Below, one piece after another: positions 1-8,118 of a stretch of DNA of 64,000 nt. A program made the position numbers and the translations under genes. The DNA is taken from assembly GCA_028279875.1 (NCBI GenBank), contig JANQMU010000076.1:1-64000 (forward strand). The letters run 5' to 3'. This DNA comes from Rhizobiaceae bacterium. GTDB lineage: Bacteria; Pseudomonadota; Alphaproteobacteria; Rhizobiales; Rhizobiaceae. Within the stretch, counting starts at the first letter, position 1. Each line of letters starts with the position of its first letter. The notes below the pieces were generated by a model, which ran no database searches, was not told the origin of the DNA, and was given only the letters and a program-made list of their open reading frames with translations.

Positions 1-693
1 ATCGGTCGCGGTCTCCAGCTTTTCGATCAGTTTCTCCATGAAAACCTCCGGGTCGAGACCGGGCTCGATCGGCGGCAGGATGCGGACGCGGATGGTGCCG
101 GGATAACGGCGAAACTGGCGGCGCGGCCAGAACAGGCCGGGAACCATGGCGATCGGCACCACCGGCACACCGAGTTCGGCATAGATCTTGGCGATGCCGA
201 ACCGGTATTGCGGTTCGGCGCCGACGGGGCGGCGGGTGCCTTCCGGATAAATGATGAGCTGGCGGCCGTCGGCCATCTGTTCCCTGGTCCGCCGCATGAC
301 TTCGGGCATGACCTTCTCCCGGCTGCCGCGGTTGATCGGCACCATGCGCATCTTGATCACATACCAGCCGAATAGCGGAATCCAGGTCAGTTCGCGTTTG
401 AGGATGTAGAAGGGATCGTCGAGATAGGGCAGCAGCCCATAGGCATCCCAGAACGACTGGTGCTTGGGGGCGATGATGTAACCGCCCTGCGGGATGTTCT
501 CCAGCCCTTCGATGACATGGTCGGTGCCGACAATGGTCTTCAGCAGCCAGTGATTGGACCGTACCCAGTTTTTCGGGATGACCCAGGCGGCCTTGCGCGG
601 CATCAGGAAATAGGCCGGCGTGAACAGGATCATCTGGACGACAAGGTTCAGATAGAACAGCACGTTGAAGAGCGCGGAGCGGACGGCGATCAT
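1..693 (-). CDS. plsC: 1-acyl-sn-glycerol-3-phosphate acyltransferase, 3' end outside window
   Basis: This is a lysophospholipid acyltransferase that would acylate lysophosphatidic acid at sn-2 at the inner membrane. The 231 visible residues open with a hydrophobic N-terminus (about residues 6-30). The acyltransferase HX4D box follows as HQSFWD, and YPEGTRR is the later substrate-binding block. The frame is open to the window edge, so the C-terminus is missing. ATG is the complement of 691-693. It follows the ydcF-type gene with a 15-bp gap on the same strand, so the two are probably cotranscribed. I recall ftsE-ftsX-ydcF-plsC as a common order in Hyphomicrobiales; here ftsX is displaced by about 9 kb. 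Confidence 0.9.
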   Translation of the reverse strand, partial: MIAVRSALFNVLFYLNLVVQMILFTPAYFLMPRKAAWVIPKNWVRSNHWLLKTIVGTDHVIEGLENIPQGGYIIAPKHQSFWDAYGLLPYLDDPFYILKRELTWIPLFGWYVIKMRMVPINRGSREKVMPEVMRRTREQMADGRQLIIYPEGTRRPVGAEPQYRFGIAKIYAELGVPVVPIAMVPGLFWPRRQFRRYPGTIRVRILPPIEPGLDPEVFMEKLIEKLETATD

Positions 694-708
694 GGCGCTA
701 CCGGGGCG

Positions 709-1443
709 TCAATTGCTACCGGCCATATTGGCCTTTTGCGGCCCGTCCTGTGCGGCAATGCTCGACCGCAGGCCATCTGGAGACGGGGTACCAAGCCGGT
801 GACGGAATCTGGCGATGATGAATTTCCCATATTCCGCCGCCAGCACGTTGAGCACCATCGGATCGCGCCACCAGTCCACCTTGTCGTGGCCGGGCGGGAA
901 CACCGGGTAGGGAATGAAGCGGGTTTCATTGTCGACGCGCTGCAGCTCCAGCAGGCTGCGCGGCATGTGATAGTTGGCGGTGACGACAATGACGTCCCGG
1001 TAGCCGTTTTCGCGCACCCACAGCGCCGCCTCCTTGGCATTGCCGCGGGTATCGATGGCGTCATGGCCGATGTCGACGCAGCACTCGAAGAGTGCTGGCT
1101 CGGCTGATGTCTGCCGTTGAATCTGCTGACCGGTCGTCGCCGGGTTGACGCCGGAGATCAGCAGCCGCCCGGCGACGCCGTCATCGAGCAGTTCGACCGC
1201 CCTGTCGATGCGCAGGCTGCCGCCCGTCAGGACCACGATGCCGTCCGCTTTGGCAATGTCGCGCGGCGGTTCCAGGCCGACCACTTCGGCGGAAAAGCGC
1301 AGGAAGCTGCCAACGACGATGCCGACGCCGGCAATCACCACCACCAGGATCAGCAGCAGCGCATTGCCGAGCCACCGGCGTGCCCGACCGGGCTTTCGGG
1401 GTGTTTCCGCAACCGGCGAATCATCGGTGTCTTCCGCATTCAT
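709..1443 (-). CDS. YdcF/SanA-like DUF218 membrane-anchored protein
   Basis: This 244-residue protein has one N-terminal membrane segment after a short charged leader (about residues 23-44) and then a DUF218 (YdcF/ElyC) domain. DUF218 hallmarks visible are the VVLTGG strand-turn, LISGVNP, and VVTANYHMPRS near the C-terminal half. Members are tied to envelope integrity and polyisoprenoid or peptidoglycan precursor use, but the reaction is unsettled. I chose the ATG at 1443 because it puts the membrane segment close to the N-terminus. An in-frame ATG at 1587 would add 48 residues and overlap the upstream stop codon, and neither start has a strong ribosome-binding site. The downstream neighbour is plsC. 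Confidence 0.8.
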   Translation of the reverse strand: MNAEDTDDSPVAETPRKPGRARRWLGNALLLILVVVIAGVGIVVGSFLRFSAEVVGLEPPRDIAKADGIVVLTGGSLRIDRAVELLDDGVAGRLLISGVNPATTGQQIQRQTSAEPALFECCVDIGHDAIDTRGNAKEAALWVRENGYRDVIVVTANYHMPRSLLELQRVDNETRFIPYPVFPPGHDKVDWWRDPMVLNVLAAEYGKFIIARFRHRLGTPSPDGLRSSIAAQDGPQKANMAGSN

Positions 1444-1564
1444 GCCGTTGTCATACAGCGCCAATGTGGCAAGCGCCAGAGCGTCGACAAAGGCGGCCTC
1501 GGCGCTGGCGAATCGCAGCACCGCCCGTTTTTGACACCGGGCTACCGGTTGCGCGGGTCTGCTC

Positions 1565-2752
1565 TCAAGTCTCCGCGCTGTCATCAATGGGCGCGAAATC
1601 GAAATGCAAGACCTGAAATTCGCGGATCACGGCACGATCCGGCGTTACTCCGAGGCCCGGCGCGTCGGGCGTGACGGCACGTCCGTTTCGGAGCGGCAGG
1701 AGAGGGCCGGCAAGCAATTCGCGCAGGGCATTGTCGTTGACGTCGATTTCCAGCAGGCCATCGCCGCCTGCGGCGGACAGGAGATGAGCCGATGCCACAA
1801 GGCCAAGCCCGCCGCCAAGATAGTGGGGGCAGTATCTTTTCCCGGCGCCGATCACGCGTTTGGCGATATCCAGACAGCCGGACAGGCCGCCCCATTTGCA
1901 GACATCGGGCTGGATGACATCGAAGACGTTGCCGGATATGGCGTTGTCAAACGCGTCGGCCGATCGCATATTTTCGCCGCCGGCGATCGGGGCATGCAAA
2001 ACGGCGGCGACCCGAGCCCATTCGGTATCCGGACGATCGACCGGGAGCGGTTCTTCCACCCAGGTAAGGGGTGCGTCATTGATATGATCTTTCAGGCCGT
2101 CAATATCCGAGACGGTCCAGCTCTGGTTGGCATCGATCATCAGAACTTCACCGGGCTCAATGAGACCAGCAGCGTTCGCCAGAATTCCGGTATCGGTCGC
2201 CCGATCGAATCCGACCCGCAGCTTGAATGCCCGATAGCCGTTCCCGCGCGCCTGCGTGATCATCTCCGGCGCCAGCCGGCAGTCGATCCCGCTGGCATAG
2301 CCATCCAGCGCCCGCGGAGCGCCGCCGAGGAATGTCGCCATTGGAACACCCGCCTTGCGCGATGCCAGATCGTGCAGGGCAATATCGACGCCGCTGGCAA
2401 TCTGATCCGCCGGACCGCCTTCGCCGGACTGAAGCGAAAGCATGTGAAGTCTTTGCCTCAAAAGACGAAATGCGTCGCCGGGAGCACCGGGGTCCACGAT
2501 GGACAAGGCGCGTTCGAGCGACGCGGCCGCCAGCCTTGCCCGATATTCCGCTCCCGGCTGTGGAAAATTGCACCAGATCTCGCCCCAACCTTCCGCGCCA
2601 TCGGTGTCCTCAAGCCGGATCAGCAAAGCGGGGCGCGAATCCAGCCGTCCCATGACGCTTTCCATCGGCTTGGCCAGCGGATATCGAAGGCACAGGATCT
2701 CGACTCTGGCAATCCTGGCTGCACCGACCGTGCTTCGTGTGTCAGGCGGCAT
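1565..2752 (-). CDS. Mandelate racemase/muconate lactonizing enzyme family protein, probable acid-sugar dehydratase
   Basis: This is a 395-residue enolase-superfamily enzyme. The N-terminal capping domain (about 15-145) is followed by the barrel with visible metal ligands D207 (in DANQSW), E233 (in WVEEP) and E260 (in GGEN). K177 lies in FKLRVG, where the usual KxK is KxR (R179). K286 follows QPDVC, and H310 is in CPHYLGGG. These residues support proton abstraction alpha to a carboxylate, as in sugar-acid dehydratases and racemases; the exact substrate cannot be read. It is the last gene of tctC-tctB-tctA, 41 bp after tctA. A GGGAGA precedes the ATG. Coupling to a carboxylate importer favours an imported acid sugar as substrate (inference). 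Confidence 0.85.
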   Translation of the reverse strand: MPPDTRSTVGAARIARVEILCLRYPLAKPMESVMGRLDSRPALLIRLEDTDGAEGWGEIWCNFPQPGAEYRARLAAASLERALSIVDPGAPGDAFRLLRQRLHMLSLQSGEGGPADQIASGVDIALHDLASRKAGVPMATFLGGAPRALDGYASGIDCRLAPEMITQARGNGYRAFKLRVGFDRATDTGILANAAGLIEPGEVLMIDANQSWTVSDIDGLKDHINDAPLTWVEEPLPVDRPDTEWARVAAVLHAPIAGGENMRSADAFDNAISGNVFDVIQPDVCKWGGLSGCLDIAKRVIGAGKRYCPHYLGGGLGLVASAHLLSAAGGDGLLEIDVNDNALRELLAGPLLPLRNGRAVTPDAPGLGVTPDRAVIREFQVLHFDFAPIDDSAET

Positions 2753-2793
2753 TGACAGTCTCCCGCAAACGGCCCTTGTCGCGTCGAAATGGA

Positions 2794-4302
2794 CTATCCG
2801 GGGCCGGCACCGGTAATCCGCCTGAATGTCGACCAGCCCATTCTCACGACAACGATCAGCGTGATCAATGCGAAGAAAATCGCGACCGGATATTGGGCCA
2901 GGTTTTCGCCGCGTGTGATGATGATCGATTGGCGGATCGCCAGTTCAAGCTGCGGGCCGATAATATAGCCGATGATGAAGGTCACGAAGGAAAAATCAAA
3001 CCGCTTGAGAAAGTAGCCGATCACGCCGAACACGACCATCACATAGACGCCGAACTGCTCGCCACCCTGCAGATAGGCGCCGATCACGCTGAAAAAGAAC
3101 ACGCCCGAGAACAGATATGTGACCGGCACGTTGATCACTTTCACGAAGAGGCGCATGCCGACCCAGCCGATGACCAGCATCAGCAGCGATGCCAGCAGCA
3201 TCGAACCGTAAAGGCCGAGCATGAATTCCGGATTCTCGCGTAGCATGAGCGGCCCCGGTATGATGCCGTGCATGGTAAAGCCTGCGGCCAGGATCGCGGC
3301 GATCACACTGCCTGGGATACCGAGGGCAAACAGGGTGATCAGACTTGCTGGAATCACGGCATTGTCGGCGCTTTCGGCGGCCGCGACTCCTTTCACATTG
3401 CCTTTTCCGAAGGAGTTCGGATCCCTGGAGAGCCTGCGGGTCGCACCGTAGGAGGCAAAGGACGCAATCGCCGCACCCAGACCCGGCAACAGTCCGATGC
3501 CCGAACCGATTGCCGTGCCCCGCGCGATCGGCATGGCGATTTTGCGCCATTCCTCGGCGGTGACGGAGGTGTCCTCGTCACCCAGCAGTTTGCTGCTGTC
3601 GATTTTCTCGGCACCGCTGTCCTTGTGGGCGAGATGCTCTTCGAACTGGAGAATCATCTCCGCGATCGCGACAATGCCGATCGCCATGGCCACAAGCGGC
3701 AGTCCGTCATAGACGGCGAACGAGCCGAATGTCAGGCGTGGCGATGCGGTTTCGGGCTCAAGCCCGACCGAGGCCAGGATGATCCCGATCATGCCGGATA
3801 TCAGGCCCTTGCTGAGCGATTTGCCGGACAGGGCGGCAATGAAGGTCATGGCAAAGATCAGGATCGATGCCAGTTCGACCTTGCCGATCTGAATGGCAAT
3901 ATGGGCCAGCGGTGCGGTGAGGAAGATCAAAAGCCATGTGGACGCGAAGTCACCAATGGTGGAGGCAAACAGGGCGACCTTGAGGGCCTTCAGTCCCTTT
4001 CCCTGACGGGCCATGGGATAACCGTCGAGCGCCGTCGGCACGGAGGACGGCTCTCCGGGCGTGTTGATCAGGATCGCCGAAACGGCGTTGCCCGATGTGC
4101 TTCCCTTTGCAATGCCGACGAGGAAGCCGATGGCGCTGACGGGATTCATCGCGAATGTCAGCGGGATGGCAATCGCGGCAGCAGTGACCTTGCCAAGTCC
4201 CGGAATCGCTCCGACGACATAGCCGACAAAGATGCCGGCGGCGACGAACAGGATGTTTGACAGGGTCAGGGATTGGGCAATCACGCCGGTGATGGTGTCC
4301 AT
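2794..4302 (-). CDS. tctA: Tripartite tricarboxylate transporter large permease TctA
   Basis: This 502-residue polytopic inner-membrane protein has the usual TctA length. Its N-terminal hydrophobic block carries GYVVGAIPGLGKVTAAAI, and INTPGEPSS follows; both are typical of the TctA repeat. A second copy of the PGLG-type element appears near GIGLLPGLGAAIASFASYG, showing the internal duplication of the family. TctA is the main channel subunit and works with TctB and the periplasmic TctC, driven by ion gradients. The start is the ATG at 4302, 8 bp after the tctB stop. The neighbours tctC, tctB and the enolase-superfamily gene share the strand and tight spacing, so this is one operon. Confidence 0.93.
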   Translation of the reverse strand: MDTITGVIAQSLTLSNILFVAAGIFVGYVVGAIPGLGKVTAAAIAIPLTFAMNPVSAIGFLVGIAKGSTSGNAVSAILINTPGEPSSVPTALDGYPMARQGKGLKALKVALFASTIGDFASTWLLIFLTAPLAHIAIQIGKVELASILIFAMTFIAALSGKSLSKGLISGMIGIILASVGLEPETASPRLTFGSFAVYDGLPLVAMAIGIVAIAEMILQFEEHLAHKDSGAEKIDSSKLLGDEDTSVTAEEWRKIAMPIARGTAIGSGIGLLPGLGAAIASFASYGATRRLSRDPNSFGKGNVKGVAAAESADNAVIPASLITLFALGIPGSVIAAILAAGFTMHGIIPGPLMLRENPEFMLGLYGSMLLASLLMLVIGWVGMRLFVKVINVPVTYLFSGVFFFSVIGAYLQGGEQFGVYVMVVFGVIGYFLKRFDFSFVTFIIGYIIGPQLELAIRQSIIITRGENLAQYPVAIFFALITLIVVVRMGWSTFRRITGAGPG

Positions 4303-4309
4303 GGTGTCG

Positions 4310-4741
4310 CTACCTGATGTAAAGGCCGGCGGTGTCCATCAGGAACCACGTCACGACCGTCAGTCCGACGGAGAACAGGCCGATGCGCACCGGGCTCCGC
4401 ATGCCGGTAAAGACCATGCAGCCCGCGACGATCAGACCGGCGCCGACCCAAAAACCCGTCCACTGCATGAGGAAGGTCGCAACTGCCGGGATCGCAATGG
4501 CTGTCCCCAGCAATCGATAGCTTTTCAGCGAAATCTCGAAACCCGGTTGCGCGATCCGCAAGGTGGTGAGCAGTTTGTAGAGGGACAGGACGAAAATCAG
4601 CACGGTGCAGATCTGCGGAACCAGGCGCGGCGATACGGTGGCGATTTCCGATTCCTGAATCTGTGCCGGGATGACAAAAAAGAAGAAGATGACGGCCGCG
4701 ACGCACAGGACGATATAGGCCAGTTGCTCATCTCTATGCAT
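4310..4741 (-). CDS. tctB: Tripartite tricarboxylate transporter small permease TctB
   Basis: This 143-residue protein with about four membrane segments matches the size and position of the TctB subunit between tctC and tctA. The N-terminal segment (about 9-27) is followed by a short polar loop and three further hydrophobic stretches. Sequence in TctB proteins is poorly conserved, so the call rests partly on context. The start is taken as the ATG at 4741, because GGAGG lies 7 bases upstream of it. A TTG two codons earlier (4747) is possible but sits too close to that site. Confidence 0.88.
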   Translation of the reverse strand: MHRDEQLAYIVLCVAAVIFFFFVIPAQIQESEIATVSPRLVPQICTVLIFVLSLYKLLTTLRIAQPGFEISLKSYRLLGTAIAIPAVATFLMQWTGFWVGAGLIVAGCMVFTGMRSPVRIGLFSVGLTVVTWFLMDTAGLYIR

Positions 4742-4853
4742 GTCCAACCCTCCACCGGATCATATTTGGTTGCAACATCGCCGCCCGCCATGGCGGCTCG
4801 ACGGGTTTCACAGGAGCCGGTCTTGCGCCGGCATCCTGCTGAATGCCGAAGCG

Positions 4854-5795
4854 CTATTTGAGGGTCTCTTTGCTCCGTGCTTCCCGTTCCAGGAACATCG
4901 CTGTCGCATCCGCCGAGTTCATGTAGGTCACAGGATACTGGATTGTGGCCATCACCTCCTTGTGGCGCTCGCTTTGCGCGGCAATTTCGACGGCTTCGGC
5001 GAGTTTTTCCGCGATGTCGGTCGGCAGACCCTTGGGCGCCAGGATGACCAGATTGTTGTCGAGCGACACGCCGTATTTCTCGAATGAGGAAGGAACGTCG
5101 GGTGTTGCCATGAGCTGGCCATTGCTGAGCGTACTGAGGAGCACCTTGAGTTCGCCATTGGCAAGGAAGGGCGCATGGATGCCGCCGCTGATGCTGACAT
5201 CGGCGTCACCGGCCAGCAGTGTCGGCGCCAGCGTTGCTCCACCCTGACCGGGAACGATGGCGATATCCAGCCCTTCCTGTTCGGCGATGGCGTTCATCAT
5301 TTTGACGGTTATTTTCCCCAGCGAATACCATTTGGTTCCCGGGTTCGCCTTGGCGTGCGCAATGAACTCGTCCCACGTGTCGTATGGTGCGGAGCCGGCG
5401 GCAACGATGGCCCCCTGAAACGAGCCTGTCGTGGCAATGATCGTCACGTCATCGACTCCGTAGCTCAGACCCTGAAGGATCGGGTTTTCGATGATCGAGA
5501 CCGATGCCGCGGCCGCTATCGTATACCCGTCCGGTTTTGCCGGGAGGATCATGCTCTGCAGACCCACCGTTCCGCCGGCACCCTTTTTGTTGACGATGCG
5601 CACGGGTTGCCCGAGAACCTCTTCCATCACCGGCGCAAGCGCACGGGCCTGGGTATCGACGCCGCCGCCGGCAGCTGTCGGAACAATCATCGTGATCGGT
5701 TTGACCGGATAGTCGGCCGCGCTTGCGGCCTGCGCAAATCCGGTGATGGCCACCGCGCCGATGAGTGCCGAAGCAAGTTTGCTGATCGATGACAA
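4854..5795 (-). CDS. tctC: Tripartite tricarboxylate transporter substrate-binding protein TctC
   Basis: This 313-residue periplasmic binding protein of the Bug/TctC family has a signal peptide ending at about residue 26 (QAASA before ADYPVKP). The Bug hallmark follows: PAAGGGVDTQAR-type residues near the N-terminus, then NKKGAGGTVG. It delivers a carboxylate ligand to TctAB. An ATG at 5822 would give 322 residues, but AAGGGAGG lies 7 bases before an in-frame TTG at 5795, and that start also places the signal peptide correctly, so TTG is preferred. It is the first gene of the tctCBA-dehydratase operon, and a repeated motif lies about 150 bp upstream. Confidence 0.9.
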   Translation of the reverse strand: MSSISKLASALIGAVAITGFAQAASAADYPVKPITMIVPTAAGGGVDTQARALAPVMEEVLGQPVRIVNKKGAGGTVGLQSMILPAKPDGYTIAAAASVSIIENPILQGLSYGVDDVTIIATTGSFQGAIVAAGSAPYDTWDEFIAHAKANPGTKWYSLGKITVKMMNAIAEQEGLDIAIVPGQGGATLAPTLLAGDADVSISGGIHAPFLANGELKVLLSTLSNGQLMATPDVPSSFEKYGVSLDNNLVILAPKGLPTDIAEKLAEAVEIAAQSERHKEVMATIQYPVTYMNSADATAMFLEREARSKETLK

Positions 5796-6216
5796 GATGT
5801 ATCCTCCCTTTGCGTGTATCATGCCGTTACCAAATCGCCGAAACCCTCCGTTCCGGCGCGGCGAAAATGACGGACTGTTGGCTTTGTCGACCGGCAGTCT
5901 AGCGGTGGCTCACGGCCCGATATATGATGGTAATTGTCGGGCGCTATATGATAATTGATATAGGGTATTCTGATGTCTGACGAAGCATGGGATGCCGTCG
6001 TCAGGAATTGTCCCGTACCGCGCTTTCTATAGAAAAAACAATGAAATAGGCATGTTCCTCTCGTGTTCGGGGCGTCGGTTGTGGTTTGCCGCCTGGCGAT
6101 GAATCTCGATGTTGAGAGAAAGATATCCGCGTGGACGGAGCATTTCGTGATGTTTGTATGCCGTGAAAGGATGGATCGGCCGCAGACAAACGGGCTGCGT
6201 CCGGCCCCGGTGCGCT
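5796..6216. promoter_or_regulatory. 421-bp intergenic region with tandem AT-rich operator-like boxes
   Basis: No credible gene is seen here. The stretch TATATGAT occurs at 5921-5928 and again at 5945-5952, 24 bp apart. The second copy begins a 19-bp motif (5945-5963, TATATGATAATTGATATAG). Close relatives of this motif occur upstream of the two other transcription units of the same block, at 7146-7164 and 9760-9778. The likely role is LysR-type control of the leftward tctCBA operon; that is inference from position and recurrence. The remainder (5964-6216) is the 3' flank of the aldolase gene and shows nothing recognisable. Confidence 0.55.
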
Positions 6217-7026
6217 TCAGTAGGGATTTTTCACCGGCTTGTCGGGGCGGGTCTTGCCTCCCGGTTTGAATCGGGCCGCCGCGGCCTTCATGGCGCCGAT
6301 GAACAAGGGGACATCCACGTCCGTTGCCACAAACTCGACGCCCATATCGATGCAGGTGCGAGCCAGATTGTCATCGACGGCCAGGATTCCGGCGGCTTTT
6401 CCACCGGTGTGGATTTTCTTGATCGTGTCGATAATGGTTTGACGGAACTCCGGCGCCGCGGGGTTCGCGGCAAAGCCCATATCGGCCGCCAGATCTCCGG
6501 GTCCGATGAAAATCCCGTCGACACCATCGACACTCAAAATCTCGTCGAGGGCCTCAATTCCCTTCCGGCTTTCCACCTGAAGAAACAGGCAGACCTCGTC
6601 ATCGGCGCTGGACTGGTAGTCGGCGATGGCCGAAAACCGGGACGCACGGGCAATCCCGGCGCCGACCCCGCGAATACCCCGGGGCGGGTAGTACATGGCT
6701 CTGGACATGGCCTCGGCATGCTGTCTGCTCTCGATCATCGGAATCATCAGGTTTTGCGCCCCGATATCGAGAGCCTGTTTGATGAGATGGGTTTCGCCGA
6801 CAAGCAGGCGGACAAGCGGCTGGACATCCGAGGTTGCCATCGCCTGTAGCTGACCCATCAGGGACCCGATATCGACCGGTGCATGCTCGGCATCGATCAC
6901 CAGGACATCAAACCCGGTATCGGCAGCCATTTCGGCGACATAGGGTTGTGCCATGCCCAGCCAACACCCGATCTGGGTTTCCCCGGCCTTGAGGCGCTCC
7001 TTGAATCTGTTTTTCGGCGCGGGCAT
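6217..7026 (-). CDS. HpcH/HpaI family aldolase (2-keto-3-deoxy acid type)
   Basis: This 269-residue class II pyruvate-type aldolase resembles HpaI (4-hydroxy-2-oxoheptanedioate aldolase), RhmA and GarL. Visible active-site residues are H48 in DAEHAP, R73 in PLVRLL, E152 in QVES and D178 in GPGDLA; E152 and D178 are the metal ligands in the family. It would cleave a 2-keto-3-deoxy acid into pyruvate (or a homologue) and an aldehyde. The ATG at 7026 is chosen because AGAGG lies just upstream; an upstream ATG at 7074 lacks one and adds 16 unusual residues. It is divergent from the LysR gene at 7168. The pairing with an enolase-superfamily dehydratase is the usual logic for acid-sugar catabolism. 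Confidence 0.9.
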   Translation of the reverse strand: MPAPKNRFKERLKAGETQIGCWLGMAQPYVAEMAADTGFDVLVIDAEHAPVDIGSLMGQLQAMATSDVQPLVRLLVGETHLIKQALDIGAQNLMIPMIESRQHAEAMSRAMYYPPRGIRGVGAGIARASRFSAIADYQSSADDEVCLFLQVESRKGIEALDEILSVDGVDGIFIGPGDLAADMGFAANPAAPEFRQTIIDTIKKIHTGGKAAGILAVDDNLARTCIDMGVEFVATDVDVPLFIGAMKAAAARFKPGGKTRPDKPVKNPY

Positions 7027-7145
7027 GGGCCTCTTTCCAAATGAATCCCGGACGCGTCTGCCCGGATATTGCATCGGTTGTGGATGTCGAAGCCGACGCT
7101 AACATTGCCGGAATTGCCGAGAAAATGTACAAAAATGTTCTGCGG

Positions 7146-7164
7146 TATGGGATATTTGATATGG
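7146..7164. promoter_or_regulatory. Putative LysR operator abutting lysR start
   Basis: TATGGGATATTTGATATGG matches the 19-bp motif at 5945-5963 in 15 of 19 positions. It lies 3 bp before the ATG of the LysR gene and about 120 bp upstream of the divergent aldolase gene, a position compatible with autoregulation. The role is inferred. Confidence 0.5.
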
Positions 7165-7167
7165 GTC

Positions 7168-8118
7168 ATGAATCTTAGGCATTTGCGGCTGTTCCTGAAG
7201 GTGGTCGAGCGGGGAAGCATTTCCGCCGCCGCCAGCGATCTCGGAATGAATCAACCGGCGCTTTCGCGCTATATCAGCAGACTTGAAGAAGAACTCGGCA
7301 CACGGCTCCTGGAGCGGCACCCGAGAGGCGTTGAGCCCAATGCCTATGGCAGGATACTCAGCTATTATGCCAATTCCATCGATGCCAATTTTCGCAGCGC
7401 GATGCGGCATATCGGATCGTCTCAAACAGGCGCATCGGCGGAAATCACGGTCGGGGCCGGGTATAACTGGTTTCGGGGGCCGCTTCCCATTGCTTTGGTG
7501 CGCCTGATTGCGAAACACGACAATGCCCGGGTCAATATCATCACCGGCGTTCCCGACAGCCTCATGTCCATGCTGCTTCGCGGCGATGTCGACATGGTGC
7601 TGGGGCCGACAAATGTTGCGGATGTCTTTTCCGAGTCGGTGGTGACGGTGCCCCTGATGCGCCTCGACATGTCGGTTCTCGTCAGTCTCGATCACCCATG
7701 GTCGGGCGACATGCCGTGTACGGTTGCCGACCTCGCCGACCTGCAGTGGATTCTGCCGTCCGGCACATTCATGCGTCGCCGATTTGACCAGATATTCGAA
7801 GCCCACGGCATTGTGCCGCCGGAACCGCAGGTCGAGGTCAACGATATTTCCTGTGCGCTGGACATTGCGGCCAACAGCACGCTTGCGATTCTCGCGGCTT
7901 CCGTCACGCCGCTCGGGAAGAAATGGGGTTACCTGAAAGCCATTCCCTGTCCCGAGGTCGAACTCATGCGGAATTCCGGGGTTATCTTGCGCAAAAGCCA
8001 GACCGCACCGGCTCTTTGCGATGCGCTGACCGAGGAGCTTCGAAGCGCGGTTCAGGAAAGCGATCTGGAATGGAATGTGCAGACGGCACCAGATACGCCT
8101 TCCCAGCCCTATTCATAG
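7168..8118 (+). CDS. LysR-family transcriptional regulator (first paralogue)
   Basis: This is a 316-residue LysR regulator. The N-terminal winged helix-turn-helix opens with NLRHLRLFLKVVERGSISAA and carries NQPALSRYISRLEEELG as recognition region. An effector-binding domain begins near residue 90. The ATG at 7168 is preferred because it starts exactly at the family N-terminus; an in-frame ATG at 7069 would add 33 unrelated residues. It is divergent from the HpcH-type aldolase, and its 3' end overlaps the convergent sulfatase gene by 10 bp. It is clearly homologous, by eye over half identical in the DNA-binding half, to the LysR at 9834-10766. It probably controls the sugar-acid genes around it. 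Confidence 0.93.
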   Translation: MNLRHLRLFLKVVERGSISAAASDLGMNQPALSRYISRLEEELGTRLLERHPRGVEPNAYGRILSYYANSIDANFRSAMRHIGSSQTGASAEITVGAGYNWFRGPLPIALVRLIAKHDNARVNIITGVPDSLMSMLLRGDVDMVLGPTNVADVFSESVVTVPLMRLDMSVLVSLDHPWSGDMPCTVADLADLQWILPSGTFMRRRFDQIFEAHGIVPPEPQVEVNDISCALDIAANSTLAILAASVTPLGKKWGYLKAIPCPEVELMRNSGVILRKSQTAPALCDALTEELRSAVQESDLEWNVQTAPDTPSQPYS